A stretch of DNA of 9,682 bases from Rhizobiaceae bacterium (GTDB taxonomy: Bacteria > Pseudomonadota > Alphaproteobacteria > Rhizobiales > Rhizobiaceae). Position numbers and translations under genes: made by a program. The number at the start of each line of letters is the position of its first letter. Position 1 is the first letter of the stretch. Where the stretch lies: the NCBI GenBank assembly GCA_028865845.1, contig JAGWJK010000097.1, positions 1 to 9,682 on the forward strand, given 5' to 3'. Under the pieces are notes generated by a model. That model ran no database searches. It was not told the origin of the DNA and saw only the letters and a program-made list of their open reading frames with translations. Below are positions 1 to 5,504 of this stretch, piece after piece.

Positions 1-902
1 GTGCCCGCGCCCACTACCTCGTTGATCGCGTTCTTGTCGATCGCCAGCTGCAGTGCCTGACGGACGCGCTTGTCTTTTCCGAGCGGGCTCTGGCCGCCCT
101 TGCCATTGCCGACATTGATGGTGATGCCCTGATAGCCGACGCTGGTAACGGCGGCGAGCTGAAGGTTGGCGTCCGACTTCACCGAGGGAATATCGGATGG
201 AGCAAGGCGCTCCAGCATGTCGAGACCACCTGAGCGCAGATTGGCCACGCGCACCGTTGTATCCGGCATGATCAGGAACGTCACCTTGTCGAAATGATAG
301 TCGGCGGCGTCACGATAGTTCTGAAACTTTTCAAGCGAGATGCTGTAGTTCTGCTGGCGCGAGACGAATTTGTAAGGTCCCGAGCAGACCGGCGCCGTCA
401 CGGCCGTATCGAAGTGCGCCGGTGACATCATCATGCCGGCGCGATTGGAAAGCTGCGGCAGAAGCGTCGGATCGGGCCGCTTCAGCTTGATCTTGAAATC
501 GAGGTCGTCGACGACGGAAACACTGTCGATCGACTGCAGCTCACTCTTGCGCATGCTGTCCGGCTGCGTGATCGACCGCTCGATATTGGCCTTGACGGCT
601 GCGGCATTGATCGGCGAGCCGTCGTGGAACGTCATGTTCGGATAAAGCGTCATGGTGAGTTCGGTCATGTCGCTGTTCCACGACCATTTGCTCGCGAGCT
701 CCGGCTGCGCCTTCAGGTCGGGTCCGACGGCAACGAGGCTGTCACAAAGCGATTTGAAGACCACCTCGCCGACGAAGGTCCGCGACTTGACCGGATCGAG
801 GCCGTCGAGGTCGTCTTGAAGGCCGATCTTCATTTCATTGGCAAAGGCGCTGGTGCCCGCGACAAGTGCGGCCACGAGCGAAAGGGCTGGTATGGATCTC
901 AT
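1..902 (-). CDS. Family 5 (DppA/OppA-type) ABC transporter periplasmic solute-binding protein, partial (C-terminus off the left edge)
   Basis: The minus strand is open from an ATG at 902 to the window edge, giving about 300 residues of a family that is usually around 500-530. The start is fixed by AGGAG at 910-914 and by a signal peptide right after it (MRSIPALSLVAALVAGTSAFA, then NEMK), so the mature protein is periplasmic and not a lipoprotein. The mature start (KIGLQDDLDGLDPVKS), a KPG-independent 'ELASKWSWNSD' stretch near residue 70, 'FHDGSPINAAAVKANIER' near residue 93-110 and 'CSGPYKFVS' near residue 172 are the usual landmarks of SBP_bac_5 proteins. These bind peptides, but also opines, sugar oligomers and other polar solutes, so the ligand is not predictable. 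Permease and ATPase genes would be expected beyond the left edge (inference). It lies downstream of the dehydratase gene in the same direction, but with its own promoter about 185 bases upstream. Confidence 0.93.
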   Translation of the reverse strand, partial: MRSIPALSLVAALVAGTSAFANEMKIGLQDDLDGLDPVKSRTFVGEVVFKSLCDSLVAVGPDLKAQPELASKWSWNSDMTELTMTLYPNMTFHDGSPINAAAVKANIERSITQPDSMRKSELQSIDSVSVVDDLDFKIKLKRPDPTLLPQLSNRAGMMMSPAHFDTAVTAPVCSGPYKFVSRQQNYSISLEKFQNYRDAADYHFDKVTFLIMPDTTVRVANLRSGGLDMLERLAPSDIPSVKSDANLQLAAVTSVGYQGITINVGNGKGGQSPLGKDKRVRQALQLAIDKNAINEVVGAG

Positions 903-946
903 TGAAAATCTCCTGGTTCCCACGCTTCGTCGCATTCGCGGCGGCG

Positions 947-973
947 ATTGAACCAATTCGAGATTGGATCAAT
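947..973. repeat. Near-perfect inverted repeat in the leader of the solute-binding-protein gene
   Basis: ATTGAACCAAT (947-957) and ATTGGATCAAT (963-973) are inverted copies with one mismatch in 11, separated by TCGAG. The 27-base element is about 45 bases upstream of the ATG at 902. It could be a regulator site downstream of the promoter or a weak RNA hairpin in the leader. No regulator gene in the window points to a binding protein. Confidence 0.55.
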
Positions 974-1071
974 GTCGCCAAAACCCCACGCGAACGCAAC
1001 CATTGGTCGGCCCGAGCTTCGTCAAAGCCCGATCCGTCCGCTGCTCGAAAATCCCGTCAAACTTTTGAATT

Positions 1072-1092
1072 TGTTATATGCGGGCTATAACA
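1072..1092. promoter_or_regulatory. Palindromic operator candidate overlapping the -10 of the solute-binding-protein promoter
   Basis: TGTTATA (1072-1078) and TATAACA (1086-1092) are perfect inverted 7-mers with a 7-base spacer (TGCGGGC). The right arm contains the proposed -10 hexamer (1087-1092) and the left arm covers the likely transcription start, so a protein bound here would block initiation. A further TATAAC lies at 1132-1137, upstream of the -35. The layout fits a repressor site, probably of a dimeric HTH regulator (inference). The family cannot be named from this sequence. Confidence 0.5.
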
Positions 1093-1115
1093 GTCCAGGC
1101 TTTCCCGGCTGTCAA
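1087..1115 (-). promoter_or_regulatory. Sigma70-type promoter for the solute-binding-protein gene
   Basis: On the minus strand there is TTGACA (1115-1110, six of six matches to the -35 consensus), a 17-base spacer, and TGTTAT (1092-1087, four of six matches to the -10 consensus). Transcription would start near 1080 and leave a leader of about 180 bases before the ATG at 902. The exact -35 and ideal spacing make this the best promoter in the window. It indicates that the binding protein is transcribed separately from the dehydratase gene upstream. Confidence 0.6.
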
Positions 1116-1328
1116 GAGCGTCAGACATACTTATAACCGTATGAAAAAAGGTCATTATTCGTCGAAAACGCACAACAAATGCGCGTGAGAACTGCTTCTT
1201 GCCGAAACTATGAGCAGCACCGGACCTAAGCTAATGATCTCGCTGAAAATCGACCTGCCTACAATTAATGCGTTAAGCCATCGATGCGCTCAACAAAGCA
1301 GCAAAGTCGTGAAAATCGAAGCGATCGC

Positions 1329-1350
1329 AATTCTTGAGGTGTGAAGAATT
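1329..1350. repeat. Inverted repeat downstream of the dehydratase terminator
   Basis: AATTCTT (1329-1335) and AAGAATT (1344-1350) are perfect inverted 7-mers around GAGGTGTG. It lies about 60 bases beyond the intrinsic terminator of the dehydratase gene. The arms are AT-rich and there is no T tract on either strand, so it is not a typical terminator. It may be a protein site or chance. Confidence 0.3.
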
Positions 1351-1409
1351 TTGGACCAATCTTGAATTGATACGAAAATTGGCGACACAAAGACTCGATA
1401 GGCTGAACG

Positions 1410-1432
1410 AAAAAGCCCGCCAAGTGGCGGGC
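1410..1432 (-). terminator. Intrinsic terminator of the CoA-transferase/dehydratase operon
   Basis: Read on the minus strand, GCCCGCC pairs with GGCGGGC (1432-1426 with 1421-1415) around a four-base loop, and is followed directly by TTTTT (1414-1410). This is a classic Rho-independent terminator, 37 bases past the dehydratase stop codon. It separates this operon from the solute-binding-protein gene. Confidence 0.88.
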
Positions 1433-1469
1433 CTCGAACATCTGCTATTGGAAGCGCGAGCGGCGCCTA

Positions 1470-2747
1470 TCACCCCTTGAAGGTATATTCCGCGATCGAT
1501 TCGGGCTTCATTTCGATCGAGAAGCCCGGCAGACTCGGCGGCATATAGGCAGCATCCTTGATCACGCAGGGATCGAGGAAATGCTCGTGCAGGTGATCGA
1601 CATATTCGATCACACGACCGTCTTTGGTGCCGGAAACGGCGACGTAGTCGATCATCGACAGGTGCTGCACATATTCGCAAAGCCCGACGCCGCCGGCATG
1701 CGGCCAGACCGGCAGACCATATTTCGCTGCCACCAGCAGTACCGCCAGCACCTCGTTCAGCCCACCCATGCGGCAGGAATCGATCTGGACGATGTCTATC
1801 GCGCCCTCGGCGATGAACTGCTTGAACATGATGCGGTTCTGACACATCTCGCCGGTCGCGACCTTCACCGGGCCGATCGCCTGGCGAATCTTGCGGTGAC
1901 CGGCAACGTCGTCCGGGCTCGTCGGCTCCTCGATGAAGAAGGGCTTGGCGAAGGCAAGCTTCTGCACCCAGTCGATCGCCTGCCCGACCTCCCAAACCTG
2001 GTTCGCATCGATCATCAGATAACGGTCGGGACCAATCACCTCGCGGGCGATGGTCAGGCGACGGATATCGTCTTCGAGATCGCGGCCGACCTTCATCTTC
2101 ACATGGTTGAAGCCGGCATCGATCGCCTCCTGGCAAAGGCGGCGCAGCTTGGCGTCGTCATAGCCGAGCCAGCCGGCGGATGTCGTGTAGCAAGCATAGC
2201 CTTCGCGCTCGAGCGTGGCGATACGGTCGGCCTTGCCGGCCTCCGCCTTCTTGAGGATCGCAACTGCTTCGTCGCGGGAGAGCACATCTGTGAGGTAACG
2301 ATAGTCGACGATATCGGCAATGTGCTCGGCATCCATCTCCGCCACCAGACGCCACACCGGCTTGCCGGCCTCCTTGGCGAGCAGATCCCAGACGGCGTTG
2401 ACGACGGCGCCCGTCGCCAGATGCATCGCGCCCTTCTCCGGGCCGATCCAGCGCAGCTGGCTGTCGCTCGTCAGATGCCGCCAGTATTTGCCGGGGTTTT
2501 CGACGACGGTCGCAAGCTCGGTGCCGACCACCAGATGCCGCATCGCCTCGATCGCCATGCAGCAGATGTCGTTGCCGCGGCCGATGGTGAAGGTCAGGCC
2601 ATGCCCCTTGAGATCGGGCTTGTCGGTGTCGAGAATGACATAGGCGGCGGAATAATCCGGATCGGGGTTCATCGCGTCGGAACCGTCAAGGCTCTGCGAC
2701 GTCGGAAAACGCAGGTCGAATACGCGTAGATTGGTGATGCGCGTCAT
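1470..2747 (-). CDS. fucD: L-fuconate dehydratase-type enolase-superfamily enzyme
   Basis: A 425-residue member of the mandelate racemase/muconate lactonizing enzyme branch of the enolase superfamily, closest in character to L-fuconate dehydratase (bacterial FucD, human ENOSF1), a cytoplasmic Mg-dependent enzyme that turns L-fuconate into 2-keto-3-deoxy-L-fuconate. The N-terminal capping domain has the family's FPTSQSLDGSDAMNPDPDYS start. The barrel carries the KxK acid/base motif (VKMKVG, K217/K219), metal ligands D247 (MIDAN), E273 (FIEEP) and E300 (GEMCQNR), and the catalytic H350 (PHAGG). From memory, the Xanthomonas enzyme uses K220, D248, E274, E301 and H351, a constant offset of one. 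The start at 2747 has an AAGGGAG-type ribosome site. It is the second gene after the CoA-transferase, 42 bases apart. The partner enzymes of the fucose pathway are not in the window, so a related acid sugar remains possible. Confidence 0.9.
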   Translation of the reverse strand: MTRITNLRVFDLRFPTSQSLDGSDAMNPDPDYSAAYVILDTDKPDLKGHGLTFTIGRGNDICCMAIEAMRHLVVGTELATVVENPGKYWRHLTSDSQLRWIGPEKGAMHLATGAVVNAVWDLLAKEAGKPVWRLVAEMDAEHIADIVDYRYLTDVLSRDEAVAILKKAEAGKADRIATLEREGYACYTTSAGWLGYDDAKLRRLCQEAIDAGFNHVKMKVGRDLEDDIRRLTIAREVIGPDRYLMIDANQVWEVGQAIDWVQKLAFAKPFFIEEPTSPDDVAGHRKIRQAIGPVKVATGEMCQNRIMFKQFIAEGAIDIVQIDSCRMGGLNEVLAVLLVAAKYGLPVWPHAGGVGLCEYVQHLSMIDYVAVSGTKDGRVIEYVDHLHEHFLDPCVIKDAAYMPPSLPGFSIEMKPESIAEYTFKG

Positions 2748-2789
2748 CGGAAACTCCCTTTGAATTGTTTAAGGCGATCCTTTTGGCCG

Positions 2790-3944
2790 TCAGCCGAGGT
2801 CAAACTCTTCCCAGATCGCCGCATTATGCTCGCCGACATGCGGGGCCGCACGTCCAAATTTTGGTCTGATGCCGTCGACGCGAAGTGGCGAACGTGTGGT
2901 GCGCACCGAAACGCCGTCACCGCGATCGACCGTCTGCAGCATGTCGAGCACGCTGAAGCCTTCGCTCTGTAAAAGCTCATGCCAATTCAGCACCTTGGCG
3001 CACCAGATGTCGGCCGGTTCGAGGATTGCAAGCCACTCGTCGACGGTGCCGGTGGCGATCCGCGCGGAAAACAGCGTCTTGATTGCGTCTCGCGCGGTAA
3101 ACCAGCTCTTCGGATCGTCGCGATAGGGTGAAAGCTCGTCCATGCCGAGCAGGTCGGCGAGCTTGGAGATCGGCGTCATGGCGATGGCGAGATAGCCATC
3201 CTTGGCGGGATAGACGCCATAAGGCGCAGAAAGATAGGCATGGGCGCTGCGGAAGCCGGAGCGATGCGGCAACCTGTTGCCGTCGTTCATATGAACGGTC
3301 AGCACTTCGACCTGCAGGTCGACTAGCGCCTCGAGCAGGCTGGTCTCCACCAGACCGCCCTTGCCGGTGACGCCGCGACGCACCAAAGCCGCCAGGATGC
3401 CCTGTGCCGCCGCAGCGCCGGCCAGCATGTCGCCAATGGCAAGACCGAACGGCACCGGTCCCTGCCCTTCATCGCCATTAAGCCACATGACGCCGGAGCG
3501 CGATTGCGCCAGGAGATCCTGCCCCGGCCGGGCAACCCACGGGCCTTCCTCGCCGTAACCGCTGATCGAGCAATAGACGAGCCGCGGATTGATCGCCTTG
3601 GCGGCTTCATAGTCCAGCCCCAACCGCTCGATGACGCCGGGACGAAAATTCTGCACGAGCACGTCGGCCTTGGCGATTAGCTTGCGCAGCGCCGCCATGT
3701 CGCGCTCATTTTTCAGGTCGATCGCCAGGCTTTCCTTGGAGCGATTGATCGCGTGGAAGATCGTCGAATCGCCGCTTTCGCTATCGCTGAGATAAAGTCG
3801 GCGGGACAGATCGCCGCCATCCGGCCGCTCGATCTTGATCACCCTGGCGCCCAGATCCATCAGTCGCAGCGTGCAATAGGGGCCAGAGAGGAACTGGCAC
3901 ATATCCACGACCACGAGGCCGGCCAGCGGCAATTCCTTTTCCAT
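2790..3944 (-). CDS. CaiB/BaiF family (class III) CoA-transferase
   Basis: A 384-residue protein of the class III CoA-transferase family, which moves CoA between carboxylic acids through an aspartyl-CoA intermediate. The N-terminus (LPLAGLVVVDMCQFLSGPYC, then LGARVIKIERPDGGD) is the typical Rossmann start. NRSKESLAIDLKN (about 67-79) and NFRPGVIERLGLDY (about 99-112) are family signatures, and D172 in LAIGDMLAG is at the position of the catalytic aspartate (Asp169 in formyl-CoA transferase). Length is slightly below the usual 390-430. The start at 3944 has GGGAAG about 10 bases upstream. It is the first gene of a two-gene operon with the L-fuconate dehydratase-type enzyme, and is divergent from the CMD protein across a dyad-rich region. 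The acid substrate and CoA donor cannot be told. Pairing with an acid-sugar dehydratase suggests a hydroxy or keto acid (inference). Confidence 0.9.
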   Translation of the reverse strand: MEKELPLAGLVVVDMCQFLSGPYCTLRLMDLGARVIKIERPDGGDLSRRLYLSDSESGDSTIFHAINRSKESLAIDLKNERDMAALRKLIAKADVLVQNFRPGVIERLGLDYEAAKAINPRLVYCSISGYGEEGPWVARPGQDLLAQSRSGVMWLNGDEGQGPVPFGLAIGDMLAGAAAAQGILAALVRRGVTGKGGLVETSLLEALVDLQVEVLTVHMNDGNRLPHRSGFRSAHAYLSAPYGVYPAKDGYLAIAMTPISKLADLLGMDELSPYRDDPKSWFTARDAIKTLFSARIATGTVDEWLAILEPADIWCAKVLNWHELLQSEGFSVLDMLQTVDRGDGVSVRTTRSPLRVDGIRPKFGRAAPHVGEHNAAIWEEFDLG

Positions 3945-3988
3945 GGTTTGTTCGCTTCCCTACCGCTTGCCGAAGGAGACCCACCCCT

Positions 3989-4017
3989 GTTTTGTCACCT
4001 CGTAAAGGTGACAAAAC
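3989..4017. repeat. Perfect 12-base-arm inverted repeat (GTTTTGTCACCT / AGGTGACAAAAC)
   Basis: GTTTTGTCACCT (3989-4000) and AGGTGACAAAAC (4006-4017) are exact inverted copies around a five-base CGTAA spacer. It is 45 bases upstream of the CoA-transferase ATG, so it may lie in that gene's leader. As RNA it would form a strong hairpin, but neither strand has a T tract after it. Because a third half-site exists nearby (4092-4102), a protein-binding site is more likely than a terminator (inference). Confidence 0.75.
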
Positions 4018-4043
4018 GTCCCGCGCTGCCCCTCGAATTTTCT

Positions 4044-4066
4044 TATGTGAATAGTATTTTCACATA
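4044..4066. promoter_or_regulatory. Operator candidate TATGTGAA-N7-TTCACATA
   Basis: TATGTGAA (4044-4051) and TTCACATA (4059-4066) are perfect inverted 8-mers separated by TAGTATT. The dyad sits near the middle of the divergent control region and could serve both genes. The TGTGA/TCACA cores resemble CRP-type half-sites, but they are 9 rather than 6 bases apart, so this is not a standard CRP site. Confidence 0.55.
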
Positions 4067-4091
4067 TGGATGATTTTTGCAAACAAAAAAG

Positions 4092-4102
4092 AGGTGACAA
4101 AA
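4092..4102. repeat. Third copy of the AGGTGACAAAA half-site
   Basis: AGGTGACAAAA here is an exact 11-base direct repeat of 4006-4016, the right arm of the large dyad, 86 bases away. It lies about 90 bases upstream of the CMD start. A single half-site on the far side of the second dyad suggests cooperative or looped binding by one regulator. Confidence 0.6.
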
Positions 4103-4192
4103 TCGCCCGGCGCGAAACCCCGATGCCCAGGATGCCGAATGCGCTATATCCTTCCGGGAAGATGCAAATGGTCGGATCGAGAGGAAATAGCG

Positions 4193-4606
4193 ATGACGAC
4201 AGTGAGATTGCTTGATGACGCCGAGGCCGAGGCTATTCCGGCCGTGAAGGCCGTGTTTGACGACATACGCGCCGTCAGAAAATCGGATTTCATCAATAAT
4301 TTCTGGCGCGGGCTCGCCAATGATCCGGCCCTCCTCAAGCGGACATGGGAGGGCCTGAAACAGGTGATGATGGCGGAAGGGGCGCTCGACCCGCTGGTGC
4401 GCGAGATGATCTATATCGCCGTCTCGACCGCAAACGGCTGCACCTACTGCGTCCATTCACACACGGCTGCGGCAAGAGCCAAGGGCATGACCGATGCCCA
4501 ACATGCCGAGATGCTGGCGGTGATCGGCCTTGCCGGACAGACAAACCATCTCGTGACGGCAATGCAGATCCCGGTCGATCCTGAATTCGATGTCAGCCGC
4601 CGCTGA
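4193..4606 (+). CDS. Carboxymuconolactone decarboxylase (CMD) / AhpD-like family protein
   Basis: A 137-residue CMD-family protein, a small helical fold that includes the AhpD peroxidase partner. The active-site set of AhpD is intact with the right spacing: E71 (REMIYIAVS), C83 and C86 (NGCTYC) and H90 (VHSH), matching AhpD's E118/C130/C133/H137. It is therefore more likely a thiol-disulfide or peroxide-reducing protein than a lactone decarboxylase. The start at 4193 follows GAGAGGAA with seven-base spacing. An in-frame ATG at 4070 would add 41 residues unlike the family and has no ribosome site. It is divergent from the CoA-transferase gene and converges on a 129-residue unknown gene, with a hairpin right after the stop. 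Its link to the acid-catabolism genes is by position only. Confidence 0.87.
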   Translation: MTTVRLLDDAEAEAIPAVKAVFDDIRAVRKSDFINNFWRGLANDPALLKRTWEGLKQVMMAEGALDPLVREMIYIAVSTANGCTYCVHSHTAAARAKGMTDAQHAEMLAVIGLAGQTNHLVTAMQIPVDPEFDVSRR

Positions 4607-4613
4607 AACATAA

Positions 4614-4643
4614 GAAACCCGCCGACAACAGTCGACGGGTTTC
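4614..4643. terminator. Shared hairpin terminator between convergent genes
   Basis: GAAACCCGCCGAC (4614-4626) pairs with GTCGACGGGTTTC (4631-4643), 12 of 13 positions, around an ACAA loop. It lies between the stops of the CMD gene (+, 4606) and the 129-residue gene (-, 4666). On the minus strand the stem ends in GGGTTTCTTATGTTT, a reasonable T-rich tail. On the plus strand the T run is only inside the stem. It probably works best for the minus-strand gene and may serve both. Confidence 0.75.
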
Positions 4644-4665
4644 CCGAAAGGTATTTGGCAATTTT

Positions 4666-5055
4666 CTAGCGGTCGGACTGCTCGGCAGCCTGCTGTTTTA
4701 TCGCAACGGCGACGATGTCGACGCCGTTGTTGACGGCGAGAAGGCGCTTGCGGACGAGAACGCCCATAACGCGGGCGGCCGTCGAGAATGTCATCGTATC
4801 GAGCGGACCTTCCCCTTCCCAGGGCTTGGTCAGGCGTTCCGTCACGGCCATGACGATATTGTTCGGCACGATGTCGGTGCACGAACGCATGGCTTCGAAA
4901 ACGGCGCTGATGGGAAGAATTTTTCCCTCGAACGTTACAATAGGTTCGGTGACCTCAGTTTCCCATTCCTCGAAGGCATAAAGCGCTTCGCGGAACAGCT
5001 GTTGCAATGTCATTGGGGCGTGCCCCTCATGAAGGGTCGGCAGTACATTCGTCAT
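4666..5055 (-). CDS. Conserved-looking 129-residue protein of unknown function
   Basis: I do not recognise this family. The start at 5055 has a strong ribosome site (AAAGGAGA, 5068-5061), and the stop is followed by a hairpin terminator, so it looks like a real single-gene unit. The protein has no signal peptide or membrane segment and is probably cytoplasmic. It appears to have an acidic helical N-terminal part (LQQLFREALYAFEEWETE, about 17-34), a central section with GKILPISAVFEAMRSC, and a basic helical stretch near the end (AARVMGVLVRKRLLAV). There is one cysteine, at about residue 59. A second methionine at residue 15 (MTLQQLF) is an alternative start but lacks an equally good ribosome site. 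It converges on the CMD gene, which does not by itself imply a shared role. Confidence 0.75.
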   Translation of the reverse strand: MTNVLPTLHEGHAPMTLQQLFREALYAFEEWETEVTEPIVTFEGKILPISAVFEAMRSCTDIVPNNIVMAVTERLTKPWEGEGPLDTMTFSTAARVMGVLVRKRLLAVNNGVDIVAVAIKQQAAEQSDR

Positions 5056-5382
5056 GGCTGTCTCCTTTCATTTGGAAGTCCAACGCATACCTGCAGCGTC
5101 CCTAGAAATCTGCAGGATAGCTATGCGCATATCCAAAATGTTACCGTGTCTTTTGGAGCATCCAGAGGGATGCCCGGCTCGGTACGTGTTTTTGTTGGGG
5201 CCGACATAACGCGGGTGAACAGAGGCCCGCCGGCCATTTCTGCCGCATCGCGGCTCGTAAGAACATGCGAGCGATGCGACAACATTCAAGTCGGCGAATG
5301 AACTTTTCCGAAAACTACGTCGCATCGGCGTTCAATCGCTAACACGATCGATTCTATAGATTAATCTTCGTTTGAAAACCCG

Positions 5383-5412
5383 TTGATTTAACTTATTTGA
5401 ATTTCCTATATT
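5383..5412 (+). promoter_or_regulatory. Possible promoter ahead of the cupin gene
   Basis: TTGATT (four of six matches) and TATATT (five of six) are separated by 18 bases in an AT-rich block. The predicted start near 5419 would place the 5425-5447 hairpin at the very 5' end of the transcript and leave a leader of about 85 bases. AT-rich DNA gives such matches by chance, so this is tentative. Confidence 0.3.
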
Positions 5413-5424
5413 TTTGAATGACTT

Positions 5425-5447
5425 CGCAGTAGACTACTGCGGCTTTT
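5425..5447 (+). terminator. Terminator-like hairpin ahead of the cupin gene
   Basis: CGCAGTAG (5425-5432) and CTACTGCG (5434-5441) form a perfect dyad, giving a seven-pair stem with a three-base loop, followed by GCTTTT (5442-5447). No plus-strand gene lies upstream before 4606, which has its own hairpin. It therefore either ends a small RNA from the gap or is a leader hairpin of the cupin transcript. An inverted TTCGCGC/GCGCGAA (5446-5452, 5462-5468) overlaps its T run, which would fit an attenuator. Confidence 0.45.
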
Positions 5448-5504
5448 CGCGCGATCTTCCAGCGCGAATGCTAAAAAACGAAGCGCACGGCCGAAAGGAC
5501 AGTC

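Larger units (their letters stand above)
903..1469. other. 567-base non-coding stretch between the dehydratase gene and the solute-binding-protein gene
   Basis: No convincing gene or known RNA is visible here. Short open frames lack a ribosome site and family features. From right to left, which is the direction of transcription of both flanking genes, it holds: the terminator of the dehydratase gene (1410-1432), an inverted repeat at 1329-1350, an AT-rich stretch without clear features, a sigma70-like promoter (1087-1115) overlapped by a palindrome (1072-1092), and a roughly 180-base leader with another palindrome (947-973) before the ATG at 902. The leader is long enough for post-transcriptional control, but I do not recognise a riboswitch class. 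Confidence 0.7.
3945..4192. promoter_or_regulatory. Divergent control region between the CoA-transferase and CMD genes
   Basis: This 248-base region must hold the promoters for both divergent genes. It has far more dyad structure than any other gap in the window: a 12-base-arm dyad (3989-4017), an 8-base-arm dyad (4044-4066) and a third copy of the first dyad's half-site (4092-4102). It is AT-rich around 4035-4090. I could not assign a convincing -35/-10 pair on either strand. TTGTCA occurs inside the half-sites, but without a good -10 at normal spacing. No regulator gene is adjacent, so the controlling protein is probably encoded elsewhere. Confidence 0.6.
5056..5504. other. 449-base non-coding stretch upstream of the unknown gene and the cupin gene
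   Basis: This gap lies between two divergently transcribed genes. It contains the leader of the 129-residue gene (left) and of the cupin gene (right). Visible structure: inverted GCATCC/GGATGC (5158-5173), an AT-rich block at 5340-5420 with a TCTATAGA octamer (5353-5360) and a possible plus-strand promoter (TTGATT 5383-5388, 18 bases, TATATT 5407-5412), a terminator-like hairpin (5425-5447), and overlapping inverted TTCGCGC/GCGCGAA (5446-5468). Open frames across it have no ribosome site or family features. A small RNA ending at the hairpin is possible but unproven. Confidence 0.55.

Noticed and set aside
1273..2136. A 287-codon minus-strand open frame overlapping the 3' half of the dehydratase gene and running past its terminator
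   Set aside because: It is in another frame of the same strand as the dehydratase gene, is Arg-rich without a recognisable fold, and reads through the intrinsic terminator at 1410-1432.
1581..2729. A 382-codon open frame on the plus strand, antisense to the dehydratase gene
   Set aside because: It mirrors the dehydratase gene almost exactly, and the opposite frame encodes a full enzyme with an intact active site. GC-rich codon use leaves long antisense frames open. It has no family features.
4044..4066. Reading the TGTGA/TCACA dyad as a CRP site
   Set aside because: The half-sites are 9 bases apart instead of 6, which breaks the helical phasing of a standard CRP site.
4070..4192. An upstream in-frame ATG giving the CMD protein 41 more residues
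   Set aside because: There is no ribosome site at 4070, the extra residues do not resemble the family, and the region carries operator-like dyads. The ATG at 4193 has GAGAGGAA at proper spacing.
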